Positions 13,741 through 25,837 of a stretch of DNA of 55,589 nt are shown here, in pieces. Position 1 is the stretch's first letter. Each line of letters starts with the position of its first letter. The position numbers and the translations under genes were made by a program. The stretch is taken from NCBI GenBank assembly GCA_025201805.1, contig MU619405.1, positions 1 to 55,589 of the forward strand, in the 5' to 3' direction. Source of the stretch: Parasitella parasitica. Its lineage: Eukaryota; Mucoromycota; Mucoromycetes; Mucorales; Mucoraceae. Below the pieces are notes generated by a model, which saw only the letters and a list, made by a program, of their open reading frames with translations, had not been told where the DNA came from and ran no database searches.

Positions 13741-14007
13741 TTAGAACGGTGTTTTATCATAGCATTTGATGATTTGGCGTTTAGAGTGACTACAAAAGCT
13801 ATAGAGATCACTGATGTGTACATTATTACACGCATCGCCAATCCTACTAGATAAGTTTTCTTCATTCATAAGCCGATCGCGCTTCATTTTCCCTTCAACT
13901 ATTGCCCAAAAATGTTCAATGGGATTCAATTCAGGTGAATAAGGAGGTAGACACATTATACGGCCACCTTTGGAAATAAAAAAAAATAGCCCTTTGAAAA
14001 AATTCAA
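13741..14007 (-). pseudogene. Tc1/mariner DDE transposase, C-terminal fragment
   Basis: An open stretch of 88 codons contains LPPYSPELNPIEHFWA, the Tc1-type motif whose Glu is the third catalytic acid of the DDE triad. It is followed by a basic helix and a typical C-terminal tail ending at 13741. The DNA-binding domain and the first two catalytic Asp residues are missing; the sequence runs almost directly into the right TIR. The fragment cannot encode an active transposase. Confidence 0.88.
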
Positions 14008-14033
14008 ACCGCCCTTTGGCGTTGGAGCGACTG
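14006..14033 (-). repeat. right terminal inverted repeat of the Tc1/mariner element
   Basis: 28 bp, exact reverse complement of 13364-13391, followed by TA at 14034-14035. Confidence 0.95.
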
Positions 14034-14035
14034 TA

Positions 14036-16054
14036 TGCTTATTATAAAATAAAAAAAAAGTATAGATCGAAAATACTTGGACTAAAGGGATGTCTGGCAG
14101 AGATCAAATACATTCATAAAGAACTAAAAAAAAAAACTTCGCATCAGACTATGACAAATGCATCAAATGTTGCACAAGAGAAAAACAGCAAAGCGGTCAA
14201 CCCCAAATGTAAACAAGAAAACTATTACATGCTGGTATGATATACATATCATGAAACGTTTACAACAGTAAAGGTGTTAAAATCAAAAGGCAGTGTATTC
14301 CACGAATAACACATACCTCCTTTTTATCTCACATCTATTATTATGGCACTTGAGATGTTATAGATAATGTTGTTATACACTGAGGAAACGAAGACAATCT
14401 TGTCAAATTCAGACGTTCCATTGGTACGACTATAAATTATTTGCCAAATGTACTTCTTCTCTCGATAAGATTCTGTATCACCTCTGGCAAATTTAAGCCG
14501 TATGGCCGAAATGGCAAAATATTCTACTACTAAATCAGCCCAAGCGGATCCAAAACTGGGTGAGTCTCTTTGGGCCCGATTTCTATGGTTTGCTTAAAAC
14601 ATATTTCAGGGTATCATCATCGTCACAGTTCTGTTTGTTTTCTTTGGTGCAACTGAAAACAAGGTAGCGGAAGAGCATTATGAAAATATTTACACATGAA
14701 CAACAAAGTAAACAAAGCCGACAAAGGCGTAGACTGTAGATTCGTACGAATGCTCCCTCGAACGTTGAATGCCGAGTAGCATACATATCACGAGAATAAT
14801 CGAGGTATTCATATCATCAGTCGCTCTCCTGTTTATCAGATTCAGTAAAGTTCGTTTGTAAGATGTTTGGATTTTGCTTTCCTCATTTGGATAAGGAGGG
14901 AATACCTTTATTTACTTGAGGTGCGAATAGCAGATTCAAAGAGACGGAAGACGAAGAGTGCCACGACTCTGCTTCTGGTCAGGTTTTAATTCTGGCAACA
15001 CTACTATTAGATCGATACTTATACTCAGTGATATCGAGAATAGGAAAGGTTTGGGGAGCTAGGAGGAAGATGTGCTTTCTTTGATAGGTATAATACATTG
15101 TAGCGGATCAATTTATCGAATAGATTTATAAATAGTGTTTGGAATATATAGATTTCGTATCATTATTATTTATATCTATAACATTATATTTTATCTCAAT
15201 TGCACCCGCCTCTTCGATAGGAACTCATATCCTATAGTACGCGGCTCAATCAATAAATACAATTTTGAAATATATATATAAATACATGAATCTATTTTAC
15301 CAAGATGCATCAGTATAAAACACTTATTACTGTTTGCAGAACATTTCATTTTTGTGGTAGCTTCAAACAAAGATTGCTTGTTGGAAATTACTGAAACTAC
15401 ACCTTAAAAGAGGACTGGATTGTATGATAATATAATATGCGTAATTGTTAGCTGAAACAAGCCCATAAACTACATAGTTGATCGGAATGCTTTTGGCGCT
15501 CGAGATTCATGCTTGTGTAGGATATATGAAGTGGTTGAGTAACGATAATCCAAAGCATTATCACACTCTGTTTTCACGCACAAACTTTTTTAGACCGATA
15601 AAGTGTCGTCTTTTTTTTCTTATAGTATCAATCGATGTCAACTCAATAAATGTGTATGTTTCGTTGTGCATTAAGGACATGACGAAGAAAGTAATAGTAA
15701 CGCCTAAAAAATGCGTGTTGAGCCGGGCGATGATTCCTTTTCATTGTATACGAAGAATTATCAATCTAGTAGTTGTTTAATTTAATGGATTTCTGGCACA
15801 CCAAGCTTGAAAGCTTTAGGTAGCTTTTAAACCAAAATCGAATCAGTGCGTTCTTGTGGAAAACACTCGAATGATGAAAGTTTTTGATGAGGAGAGTTAT
15901 TGACAAGTCCTTGGTTGATACTACTTCGTCATATACGTTTGTTGTAGACATATTCGTACGATTTATAGATGTCTACTTTATAATCTGGTCCGTTGGTATG
16001 AACATTATAAGATAAATAATTAAATTAGGATAAATGCATGAATCGTTTAATTAT
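14036..16054. other. gene-poor intergenic region
   Basis: No conserved gene is recognised. ORFs at 14016-14240 and 15478-15780 have no family resemblance and are probably chance. A short frame at 14502-14597 is followed, after one TAA, by a hydrophobic in-frame stretch (to about 14699); it is described in the findings. Confidence 0.45.
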
Positions 16055-16904
16055 TTACCAATGAGCAATGCTAACATGCTGTCTTGATCCCAGCAAAGCC
16101 ATGAAAGAACGTGTGGTGAATGTAACTGGAGGCAGATGAATTTTTGACATAGGCTTCATATGATGATCATACAGGAACGGAATTCTTTCCAGGCACTTGA
16201 GTGAAAAATTAATAACTATTAAATCGTTTGAGAACCTAAGCCGACTAGAGCAAGCAAAACATGTTTCTCATTTTCGCTGACGAGAGAACAAAGAAGGTAA
16301 AGCTGAACACGTTCATATTCTTCGGTTATAGTACTATTCTTGACATCCTAAAGATACAAATACGCTATTGATTAGAATAACTGAAGCTGACATACATTGA
16401 AACTTATCACTAGTGTATCCTTCACATTGGTGAGCAGCCTTTCATTGAATACGCTTCTGTGGTGCAATCTAGTGAGCATGTCATTGCACATGATTCGATG
16501 CGCATGATTTGATGTAATTGCGATGAAGCATTCGTCTACTTTACCCTTCCTTATACTTGATTTATTACATTACTTATGCATGCATGTTACTCGACACTAG
16601 TTTATACCTGATTGGTGTGGCTACGGTAACTACATCAGTAGTCAACAAGCTAACTCCACCTACGCCTTATCCATATAGTCTAAAAGTTCCGTGTCTCTTC
16701 TGGGCCAAGCACTGGTTAATAATGTCTTCAATCATCTCACCAGAATCTGAATCAACTAAACATAGCTACTCACCCAAAACCCAATTCTCAATTCTCAAAT
16801 CTCAAATCTCAACACAATAAACGTGTCATTCCTTCGCCACCAGTACTATGCCCATGAGCTCCTCCGGTACCATGTCCTCTGCCTCTACTAGTACTATTGG
16901 ACAT
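16055..16904 (-). pseudogene. unrecognised multi-exon gene relic (minus strand)
   Basis: Several blocks read as good protein on the minus strand and join at plausible splice sites. A start at 16904 gives a Gly/Ser/His-rich 31-aa N-terminus. A block around 16725-16650 contains SGEMIEDIINQCLAQKR. A block from about 16545 runs GKVDECFIAITSN to DTLVISFN, and continues through a GTATGT intron (acceptor before 16347) into DVKNSTITEEYERVQLYLL. A last block, 16195-16055, contains KIHLPPVTFTTRSFMALL. However, an in-frame TAA follows FRLYG near 16643, and the last two blocks do not join in frame. I do not recognise the family. It could be a decayed gene, or a real gene with exons I have misplaced. Confidence 0.35.
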
Positions 16905-17984
16905 TTTTGAAATTCCTTGAAAGCGGTTGCTTATGAATAACTTATTTATTTGACAACATGATGGCATCTAGTGGCCATCCTCATCTCCAATACTGAATGT
17001 TTTTCATTTTGCTTTTGTCAGCATTGTCTTATGATAGTAGTGAACATTCTTTAGCCCAAAACGTACATTATATTTCTCCCGGAAATGAAAGTTCTTAACA
17101 TTGGGAATTCTGATCAAAAATGTTTTCATCAAGTTTTTGTTGGCTGATCATCAAACTAATAAGATACAGTAGTTATGCTATCCTAAAATAGCAGTGCTAT
17201 GTTGAATTTTTTGTGATGTCTAATTTTCCACTGATGTTGACAGGAATAGGAGATACAGCAACTTTTTTGGTGTAAACTTTTAGTAACAATATTTTTGATT
17301 CGTTTGTCAATGAGAATAAGGTTCATACCAAATCATAGCTATCACTCTGCAACAAAAAAAAGATCACTTTATGCATGTGATAGTTTCAGTTCAAATCGTA
17401 TTTGTGTACGCACAATAAGTGTGTTACGGTCAATTTAGGAGATCTGCTTTGGGTTGATATAATACTGCATACATGAACGACGAGTGCATGCGCGAGCATT
17501 GCGTTTTACTCCAAGATTAACCTCTCAACCCTCAAAAACGTACAATACAAAAGGTTTACCAACCAAAGCATGTCATGTGGTTTCCGTTTCAAGAAAAGGA
17601 GAATTTGAGTGATACAAAATCAATTTTGATTTTATTATTAAAAATCCCTTTGTATGAAAACTTATTACATTACATTATACAGAACCCTTAAAACAAAGGC
17701 AAAAGAAGAAAAAAGAAAACATCTCTACAGAGTATTTCATTATTGTTGTCATGCTGCAGTTAGTGCGGTTATTGTTGTTGTATCACGTTGTTGAAATAAA
17801 GACACGTATTGCAATGATTTAAGGTTTGAGGTGTATTGTGTAGTCGCCTCTCCGAAGAATTTGGCTGTCGGTTGGGTCAGTATAGGGTACTCGTCTCGAT
17901 CCTTATTTTACTCACACAAAACCCGCTCTAAATTATCTTCTCTTTTCTTCACTTTGTTTTCAGTTGCAAAAGAATATTAATAAA
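16905..17984. other. intergenic / 5' region of the Rab gene
   Basis: No gene is recognised. The last 150 bp are the pyrimidine-rich promoter side of the Rab gene (CTTCTCTTTTCTTCACTTTG just upstream). Confidence 0.45.
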
Positions 17985-18961
<977 letters not shown>

Positions 18962-20446
18962 ATGTATAGTGAATGTCATATTATTCCCCTTTAAATGAAA
19001 AGAAAACTAGTAATAAAAATGTATGTCATTGATGCATGGACTATTTATCAACAATATGGGCTACTTGGGCCAGAAACAAAGAGTCGATCTGTAAAACACC
19101 ATAACTCACAAATGTTTGCATTTATATAAAAATGAAATTTATAATATCCAGACTAGGTCATACATTTAAGATCTGACTGTATACAAACAGAGAAAAAAGA
19201 AAGATTTGGCAAACTGCATTTGCGTTATCAGTGAGAGAGTACTTTCTTTCAGACCAGCTAGTAATGATCTTCCCGTATAGTTGTGTTACAAAGCCGCTAA
19301 AGAAAATGCAGCGACAGCTTTGAACGCAGAGCTCACGCTGGCCAGGGAAGAAACTGCATGTAAAGCAACGCTTCATAAAACAAGGCCACCGATTTATGAG
19401 CGCCTTAGTAAAATGCGATTGCATCGAAAAACACGTACAAAGTTTGTAGATACCATACAAAAAAACCATAGCAGGATGTGTCAATAGCGCATTTGTCTTG
19501 GATGACAAACAGTAAAGTGAGCAAAGGGTACAAATTGTTAGGTTTGGCTGATCAAAAATGGTCTTCTAAACGTCTACGAGAAATAAGCAGCAGGCATTTT
19601 GGAAGGCTCAAAGAGCAGTAGGCAAACAAGCGTAGTAAGGAGATCTACCTTGAAGCCTTTTACTGCTTTAATTCCAGGATTAAGGGGCCCCGCACGTTCG
19701 GTGGCAAATGGAAACCCACCTGGCATTCACGGTAATGCCCCACCTTCATCACCAACGAGTACAACTAAGGCTAGACATCCGTTTACTGCTTCACCAAAAC
19801 TAACCCATCTAGCAAAGGCTGTCACTACCAAGTTGAGTGTTTAGCTGAAGTCAGTAAACGGAACCTCTGTGTGCTCCAACCCAGGCCTCGTTGCTCTGGG
19901 TGTAACTATGCTCTCGTTTTAAAGTATCGGTCCCTTTCTGACAAGAAACGCACAAGGGCTGTAGCTCGATGAGCTGGATACTTGAGAGGTATGTGTAGCT
20001 TTAAATACCCAAATTTAAATCACTAAATCTCTTCCCTTTGATGATGTCCTTTTAATTCCATTTCTCCAATGTGTAAAGTACATCAATCATTCGACAAGTT
20101 TCATTTGCTTAACTGCTCTTTTTCAAACTGTAGCTGGACCGCTTCAGTATAGCAAAGTCAGACGGTTGACCTATCGCTGAAGAATACGATAATGAGACTC
20201 CATACAGTCATTGATGGCATCATTGAATTGTTACAAACACTGGCTATTGTTAAACAATCAGAAAAAAAAAGTTTTGATTTTCACATGCTTTCCTTTTAAT
20301 TACATAAAAAGAATCATTATGTTATATATTCCTGCTTAAACAAGGGTGGGCAAAATTTGTTGTCGGCTTCCATTTGCTTGTTTGGCAACCCCGAGTGGGC
20401 TTGTTTAGTGAACTATTATAAAGGCTTTTGAAGCCGAAAATCTCAC
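18962..20446. other. gene-poor intergenic region
   Basis: Downstream flank of the Rab gene. ORFs at 19158-19508 (minus) and 19281-19487 overlap each other and resemble nothing known. The stretch 19599-19844 is open and Pro/Thr-rich, but its frame begins at TTG and has no family match. Nothing here is convincing as a gene. Confidence 0.45.
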
Positions 20447-20941
20447 ATGAAGTATAGCACAGACAGACGTGATAAAGTATTCAGATCGCCGTCTTCAGTT
20501 TTATTCGTTTTTTGTCATTATTCATTTGAGATCAAAAGACTACAAGGTTTTATCAAGAGATCGCCAGCCCCTCGGACACGCGTATCATGTATCCGAGCAA
20601 CTAATAAGCTAGTGGCAGTCAGGTTTCGTCACTGTTCGTTGATCTGCAAGGTTTTAGTCCCATTCAGCACAGAAGCAGAGTGTCATGTAAAAGCATTGCA
20701 TTATATATCATATGTAAAATGTTCTCCACGTGTGAAATGTGAAGTATGTTTAGGCGTTTTTCGAACAACACATACGATTTATCGTCATTTTGTTAAAAGA
20801 CAAACAAACGGGATTACTCTTATTGGTAATCAAGAATCCGTCTTGGCTTGGAGGCTTGCTGGACTCTTTGTTCAAAGACACGGAGCTTATTTTTTTCAGG
20901 TTTCAGCAATATGCTTCTACGCTCGGTTCGGGTATTCTTAA
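20447..20941 (+). CDS. hypothetical protein with a C2H2-finger-like motif
   Basis: 164-codon open frame from ATG. Near residue 98 it contains CEVCLGVFRTTHTIYRHF, which fits the C2H2 zinc-finger spacing C-x2-C-x3-F-x5-[hydrophobic]-x2-H, but the last His is Arg (H-x3-R). No other feature is recognised. A TATAAAG lies only 24 bp before the ATG, which is close for a promoter. It may be chance or a relic. Confidence 0.25.
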   Translation: MKYSTDRRDKVFRSPSSVLFVFCHYSFEIKRLQGFIKRSPAPRTRVSCIRATNKLVAVRFRHCSLICKVLVPFSTEAECHVKALHYISYVKCSPRVKCEVCLGVFRTTHTIYRHFVKRQTNGITLIGNQESVLAWRLAGLFVQRHGAYFFQVSAICFYARFGYS

Positions 20942-20947
20942 ATTTAA

Positions 20948-20955
20948 TATAAAAG
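20948..20955 (+). promoter_or_regulatory. TATA box candidate of the small gene at 21008
   Basis: TATAAAAG, 53 bp before the ATG at 21008, followed by a CT-rich stretch (CTCCTCTCTTCTCC), an arrangement common in fungal promoters. Confidence 0.4.
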
Positions 20956-21007
20956 CTGGATTGATTCCTATGCTCCTCTCTTCTCCTTTTGTCTTCATTT
21001 AAAAATA

Positions 21008-21265
21008 ATGCAACACCAACAACTAAGATTACGTGAACTTTTGATTCAACTTGTAAATACATTTAAACACTCTTTTGAATTCTCGAAAGTTTCGTGTGAT
21101 CAGTCGTCAACAGAGATTGCCAATGCAAAACTATCTCAATTTGAAAAAACCTATGTATCATTTCCCGAGTTTGTTGACATTGGAGTAACAACAGCAACCA
21201 CAGAGAATGCCGTAAACCATTCTCATCAGCCTTGGCTTCAGCACAGCAGCACACTTACATGCTAA
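21008..21265 (+). CDS. small hypothetical protein (85 aa)
   Basis: Single-exon frame starting MQHQQLRLRELLIQLVNTF, preceded by AAATA and by a TATA box plus pyrimidine tract at a sensible distance. The protein is soluble: an amphipathic N-terminal helix (about 1-25), then a polar region, with no signal peptide or membrane span. I do not recognise a family. The promoter layout is the main reason to list it. Confidence 0.45.
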   Translation: MQHQQLRLRELLIQLVNTFKHSFEFSKVSCDQSSTEIANAKLSQFEKTYVSFPEFVDIGVTTATTENAVNHSHQPWLQHSSTLTC

Positions 21266-23363
21266 TATGCTCTACTCCATTTTGTATATACTATATATTT
21301 ACCTACATATTTTTCACCTCATATACCACCAGCTACTATTTTTTTTTTTTTTTGCCAAAAAATAATAAACTCCCTTAGTAGTGTTTTGACCTACCAAATC
21401 ATTAGGAAAAAAAAGCCTTCCGCTCAGGCCAATCATTTGAACAGTGCGCATGTTGTCCGGAAATAGCTTGCTAAGTTACTAAATAAGAGAATTTATATCT
21501 CACAGCTCATAATAATAGATTCAATTATGTGCAATTTGCGAGGTGCTTAACTGTTCATCTTTCTAAATGTCTTGGAGACAAAAGAGAGGCGGGTGGCGTA
21601 TCTCAGTTTCGAACAAATGAACTATGATGGTGATGCAATGTAACACCTGAAGCGAGGTGTTTTTGGCTTAAAACCTTTTCCCAATATGAAATAATATTAG
21701 GCTATATTTTTTCCTTCAAACCAAATGTCTCCGAATCAAATATAGAAACCAAGATCTGTTTGATTATATCCCAACGAACAAGAGGGAAAAGCATGGTTTG
21801 ATCACAATTGTTTACTGTAAAAAAAAAAGGGCTAAAATCTATTTGTTTACCAATAGAAAAAAAGCCTTGACAAGTTCCTTAATTCGATTTAGTCAACTAT
21901 GATCATTCAGGCCAAACAAAAGGCTGATCTTACATCCGAAACCATGTGTATAATTATCCACATGCAACCCAGCCAGTGATCTGTCACTAATAACGTCTAG
22001 ATATATCGGAATTGGATCAAGTACATTTTGAATAAGCCATTAAATTAAAAAAAATGACTGTGCAGGTCAATTGAGACGGTAATAGGAAATGCCTAAATTC
22101 TTGATGTAAGCATACATTGTTAGTTGCTCAGTGACACCTGCTAGACCATCATTGCATCATATAAACGCTAATACCTTATCATTGCTATAGAAACTAATAC
22201 ACATTTGTTTTTTATCGTCTCCCGATTACTCCGATTATTCGATTAATGAAAACTGTTCTTGCGGCGACAACAATCTTCAAATACATATGCTATTACCAAC
22301 AATGCGTTTATTATTGGTTGTGTTTGAGGATAATTACGATAATGAAGTACGTTACTTTTTTATTAAATGCAACTCTTTCCTGTGAAACTATCAATAGCCA
22401 AAGAAAGCTCTAAATTAAACGCATTAAACATACCAGGCTAGACTGATCTCTTCTGGAATACATGTATATTGTTATTTATCGCGATTTCGTCAATTGATGA
22501 CAGTTGATGAAAAGGACATATTCAAGAATGATAATATTCATAGCTAGATGAGAAAAGGCACTTAAGTCCTCGTTTACCATACAGTATATACACTAACACG
22601 ATTTATCGCAATTGTACCACGTATATGTCCAGATGCCCAACTTCTCTGTGTAAAATCGTGAAACAATACCTCATAGTGAATGAACGCTGTGAATCTAACC
22701 CAAAGGTTTTCTGTATATGTTGAACTCAACGATATAAATAAAAATAGAAAGCACTCTCTGGCAGAAGATGTTGATAATATTATTATTGGCTTCTACTGTT
22801 GAACTGAGGCTCATTCAAATCTCACATTCGATTACTTGAAGTGTAATATACTTAATGTTTTGACAACAACCCAAATAACATATAAGCACGAGCTGTGCAC
22901 CCCCCCCCCCATGAGAACGAAGGTCGAAAAATATCACCGTAGCGAAGCGAAGGTCGATTATTTTCACCGTAGTTCGGGGGGTGTATAAAAGCTCGTAACC
23001 AAATTAAAGAATCTAGAGCACCTAAACTTTGTCTCTCTTTTTTTATATAGGAAGAAAGTAACTTTGGTGGCCATTTTCATTTGATTGGAATGCAATTTTT
23101 AACAGGTTCAAAATACAAAAAGATTCTGTTTCGATATAATCCCTTTTCTATTGTATTTGCTCAATTATATACTATGACGTAGAGCTTTCACGCAATAATT
23201 AACTTGGATTCACAAAACAACATTTTGGAACAAGTCTTCGTCTTTTGATGATCAGTTTAAAATTGCCCTAAATACACACATACGACCAGAGTGAATTATA
23301 TTACCAGGCACTGTCCATCTATTGCATCTTACTTTTTCATCCATCCATCCAACATAACATAAT
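21266..23363. other. gene-poor intergenic region upstream of RPL3
   Basis: No coding sequence is recognised over about 2.1 kb. It holds the C-run fold-back repeat at 22887-22998. The 3' part is the RPL3 promoter side. Confidence 0.5.
22887..22998. repeat. fold-back repeat with C11/G6 arms and two 25-bp direct repeats
   Basis: The left side reads GCACGAGCTGTGCAC then C11 (22900-22910). The right side has G6 (22976-22981) then GTGTATAAAAGCTCG, an imperfect reverse complement. Between them are two near-identical 25-bp units, 22918-22942 and 22948-22972 (CGAAGGTCGA...TCACCGTAG). It resembles a small MITE or a fold-back element. Function unknown. Confidence 0.6.
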
Positions 23364-24720
23364 ATGGTAAATACAATGCATATTTTGTTGAATAACAAAA
23401 TAAAGCTAACAGCATCCATTATTTATAGTCTCACAGGTGCGATTTCCTTTATTTTTCTCTGCCAAAAAAATACGCAACTAACGTATGCTATGTATTTTTT
23501 GTAGAAAGTTTGAAGCTCCCCGTCATGGCCATTTAGGCTTCGGTCCTCGCAAGAGAACCAGATCCCACCGTGGCCGTGTCAAGGCCTATCCTAAGGATAA
23601 CTCTAAGCTTCCTGTTCACTTGACTGCTTTCATGGGTTACAAGGCTGGTATGACACACATTGTCCGTGATCTTGAACGTCCTGGTTCCAGTAAGTTTTAT
23701 GTAAAGCATCGAATTGAGTCAATCCTCTAATATCATCACAAATTTGCTGTAGAGATGCACAAAAAGGAAGTTGTCGAAGCTGTTACTGTTATCGAATCTC
23801 CTCCCATGGTTGTTGTTGGTGTTGTTGGTTACATCGAAACTCCTCGTGGTCTTCGCTCTTTGACCACTGTTTGGGCCGAACATCTCTCTGAAGAGGCCAA
23901 GCGTCGCTTTTACAAGAACTGGTACCGCTCCAAGAAGAAGGCTTTCACCAAGTATGCTCAAAAGTATGCTGATAACGGTAAGGATGTTGCTCGTGAAGCT
24001 GAACGTATCAAGAAGTATTGTTCAGTTGTCCGTGTCATTGCCCACACCCAAATCTCCAAAGCCAAGCTTCATCAACGCAAGGCTCATCTTATGGAAATTC
24101 AATTAAATGGTGGCTCAATTGCTGATAAGGTCGAGTGGGCTCGTAGCCATTTCGAGAAGGAAATTGCTGTTGGTTCCATCTTTGAACAGGATGAGATGAT
24201 CGATATTATTGCTACCACAAAGGGTCATGGGTTTGAAGGTGTAACTGCACGTTGGGGTACCAAGAAGTTGCCTCGTAAAACTCATCGTGGTCTTCGTAAG
24301 GTTGCTTGTATCGGTGCATGGCATCCTAGCAGAGTCATGTACTCTGTCGCTCGTGCTGGTCAACGTGGTTATCATCGCCGTACTGAAATCAACAAGAAGA
24401 TCTACCGTATCGCCAGTGGCTCTGATGCCAAGTCTGGTACTACTGAATATGATTTGACTGAAAAGCCCATCACTCCTATGGGTGGTTTCCCTCACTATGG
24501 CGTTGTTAACGAAGATTTCGTGATGATTAAAGGCTGCTGTGCTGGTTCCAAGAAGCGTGTCATCACTCTTCGTAAATCCCTCACTGTCCACACCAAGCGC
24601 TCTGCTTTGGAAAAGGTCTCTATCAAATTCATCGATACCTCCTCTAAGTTTGGCCATGGTCGCTTCCAAACTCCTGCCGAAAAACATCAATTCATGGGTA
24701 CTCTTAAGAAAGATGTCTAA
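23364..24720 (+). CDS. RPL3: 60S ribosomal protein uL3 (L3)
   Basis: Core protein of the large ribosomal subunit near the peptidyl-transferase centre. Four exons: 23364-23366 (ATG only), 23429-23436 (an 8-nt micro-exon, TCTCACAG), 23505-23689 and 23753-24720. They give 387 aa, the same length as yeast Rpl3. The start reads [20 protein letters not shown] as expected, which proves the micro-exon. Conserved blocks are intact: [30 protein letters not shown], and [17 protein letters not shown] with its methylatable His region, ending [20 protein letters not shown]. Codon use is strongly biased, as in highly expressed genes. Confidence 0.98.
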
Positions 24721-25837
24721 TTATATTGCTTGTATTTCTCCTTTCTTTTTGTTATTTAACATTGCTCAATTCGAAATTGTATAATAAACAACTCCTTTGT
24801 TGATTTGGCTACTGTTAATGACACCCAAGTAGTTTATGACTTGATATATTATATTTCTCGAATATTTTGCAAGGAGAAGTTAGAATATTAGCATATAAAG
24901 ATATGTAGCAAGTTGTCTGGGTAATCGACCGTCTGGTAATCTAGCAAGGGCGACATCATGCATCCACTACATCGGACCGAATCTGTTGTGATTTTACACT
25001 CATGGCATTTTGAAATAGTACTCCACAAACCAGAGCTTTCCCATGGGGAAGTTGTTTAATGTTATTCTTCGATTAGCAACCCTTAACAGTGTCATTTACA
25101 AGGGTAAAAGGCTGCTCGCAGAGAATCTTGCTTCTCTGTGCTTCGATTCGCTTGCAAAACGTATTCTAGGTGTGACAAACCGGGAAAATTAACCATGTAA
25201 ATTTTCATCATGACATGCCTCTAATGCAAGACATATAAAAACGAATTCGGACTGTAAGCACGGTATCTAAAGTACGCTAGTATAATTCACAATGGATATG
25301 AATTCAGCTTTCTACTCGAAGGTTCATTATCTTGCATGAAATATTTGTTTTACACTACTGTTCGCCCTTCAAGAACGACTCAATATACTCAGATGTGTTC
25401 CTGTGCCTATATTAGGGTGTTCTGGGACTAAAGCTTGCATATGTTTTGTGCATGTGTCACTATTATTACTTTTTCAAAACTACATGTCCGTTTCGCATCG
25501 ATCAATTATCATATAACAATACCTGGTTGATTATAATCACATTAACTTGCTCCCAGGAGCTATGATCAATACGATAAAAGGGGCTGATTGTAGTTATGAA
25601 ATTGTTCCATCCTTTTAGCTCTATTGTAACCTCTCAATGATCGTTCTGTGATTTGGCGCAGATGTAATTAGTTAGGAGTTGCCACGCTCCTACAGGTTAA
25701 GTTGCCCAGAGGAAAAAAGGCTAGCCTGTTACGACTTTTGAAGTTAATTTGACCAGCTTTTTGGATCAATTTCTAGTCAAATCAATTACAAAAGTTATTT
25801 ATTCAAGCTATTATGAAAGTAATTGATAGAATGTTGA
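24721..25837. other. intergenic, nothing recognised
   Basis: 3' flank of RPL3 (AATAAA-like at 24782), then about 1 kb with no coding, RNA or repeat signal that I can support. Confidence 0.5.

Larger units (their letters stand above)
13364..14033 (-). mobile_element. Tc1/mariner non-autonomous element, 670 bp, with 28-bp TIRs
   Basis: The ends 13364-13391 and 14006-14033 are perfect 28-bp inverted repeats beginning CAGTCGCTCC, and each is flanked by TA (13362-13363 and 14034-14035), the target duplication expected of Tc1/mariner. Inside, on the minus strand, lies only the C-terminal part of a DDE transposase. The element is therefore an internal deletion derivative that would need a transposase supplied elsewhere. 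The identical TIRs suggest recent insertion. A second inverted repeat (13520-13634) is nested inside. Confidence 0.93.

Noticed and set aside
14016-14240. 74-codon frame starting in the right TIR of the Tc1 element
   Set aside because: It begins within the transposon end at a chance codon and is simple Lys-rich sequence.
22918-22972. Two 25-bp repeats considered as a CRISPR-like array
   Set aside because: Only two units with a 5-bp gap, in a eukaryotic genome; not a CRISPR array.
24115-24690. 191-codon frame antisense to RPL3
   Set aside because: It is a shadow of the strongly biased RPL3 codons on the opposite strand and resembles no protein.
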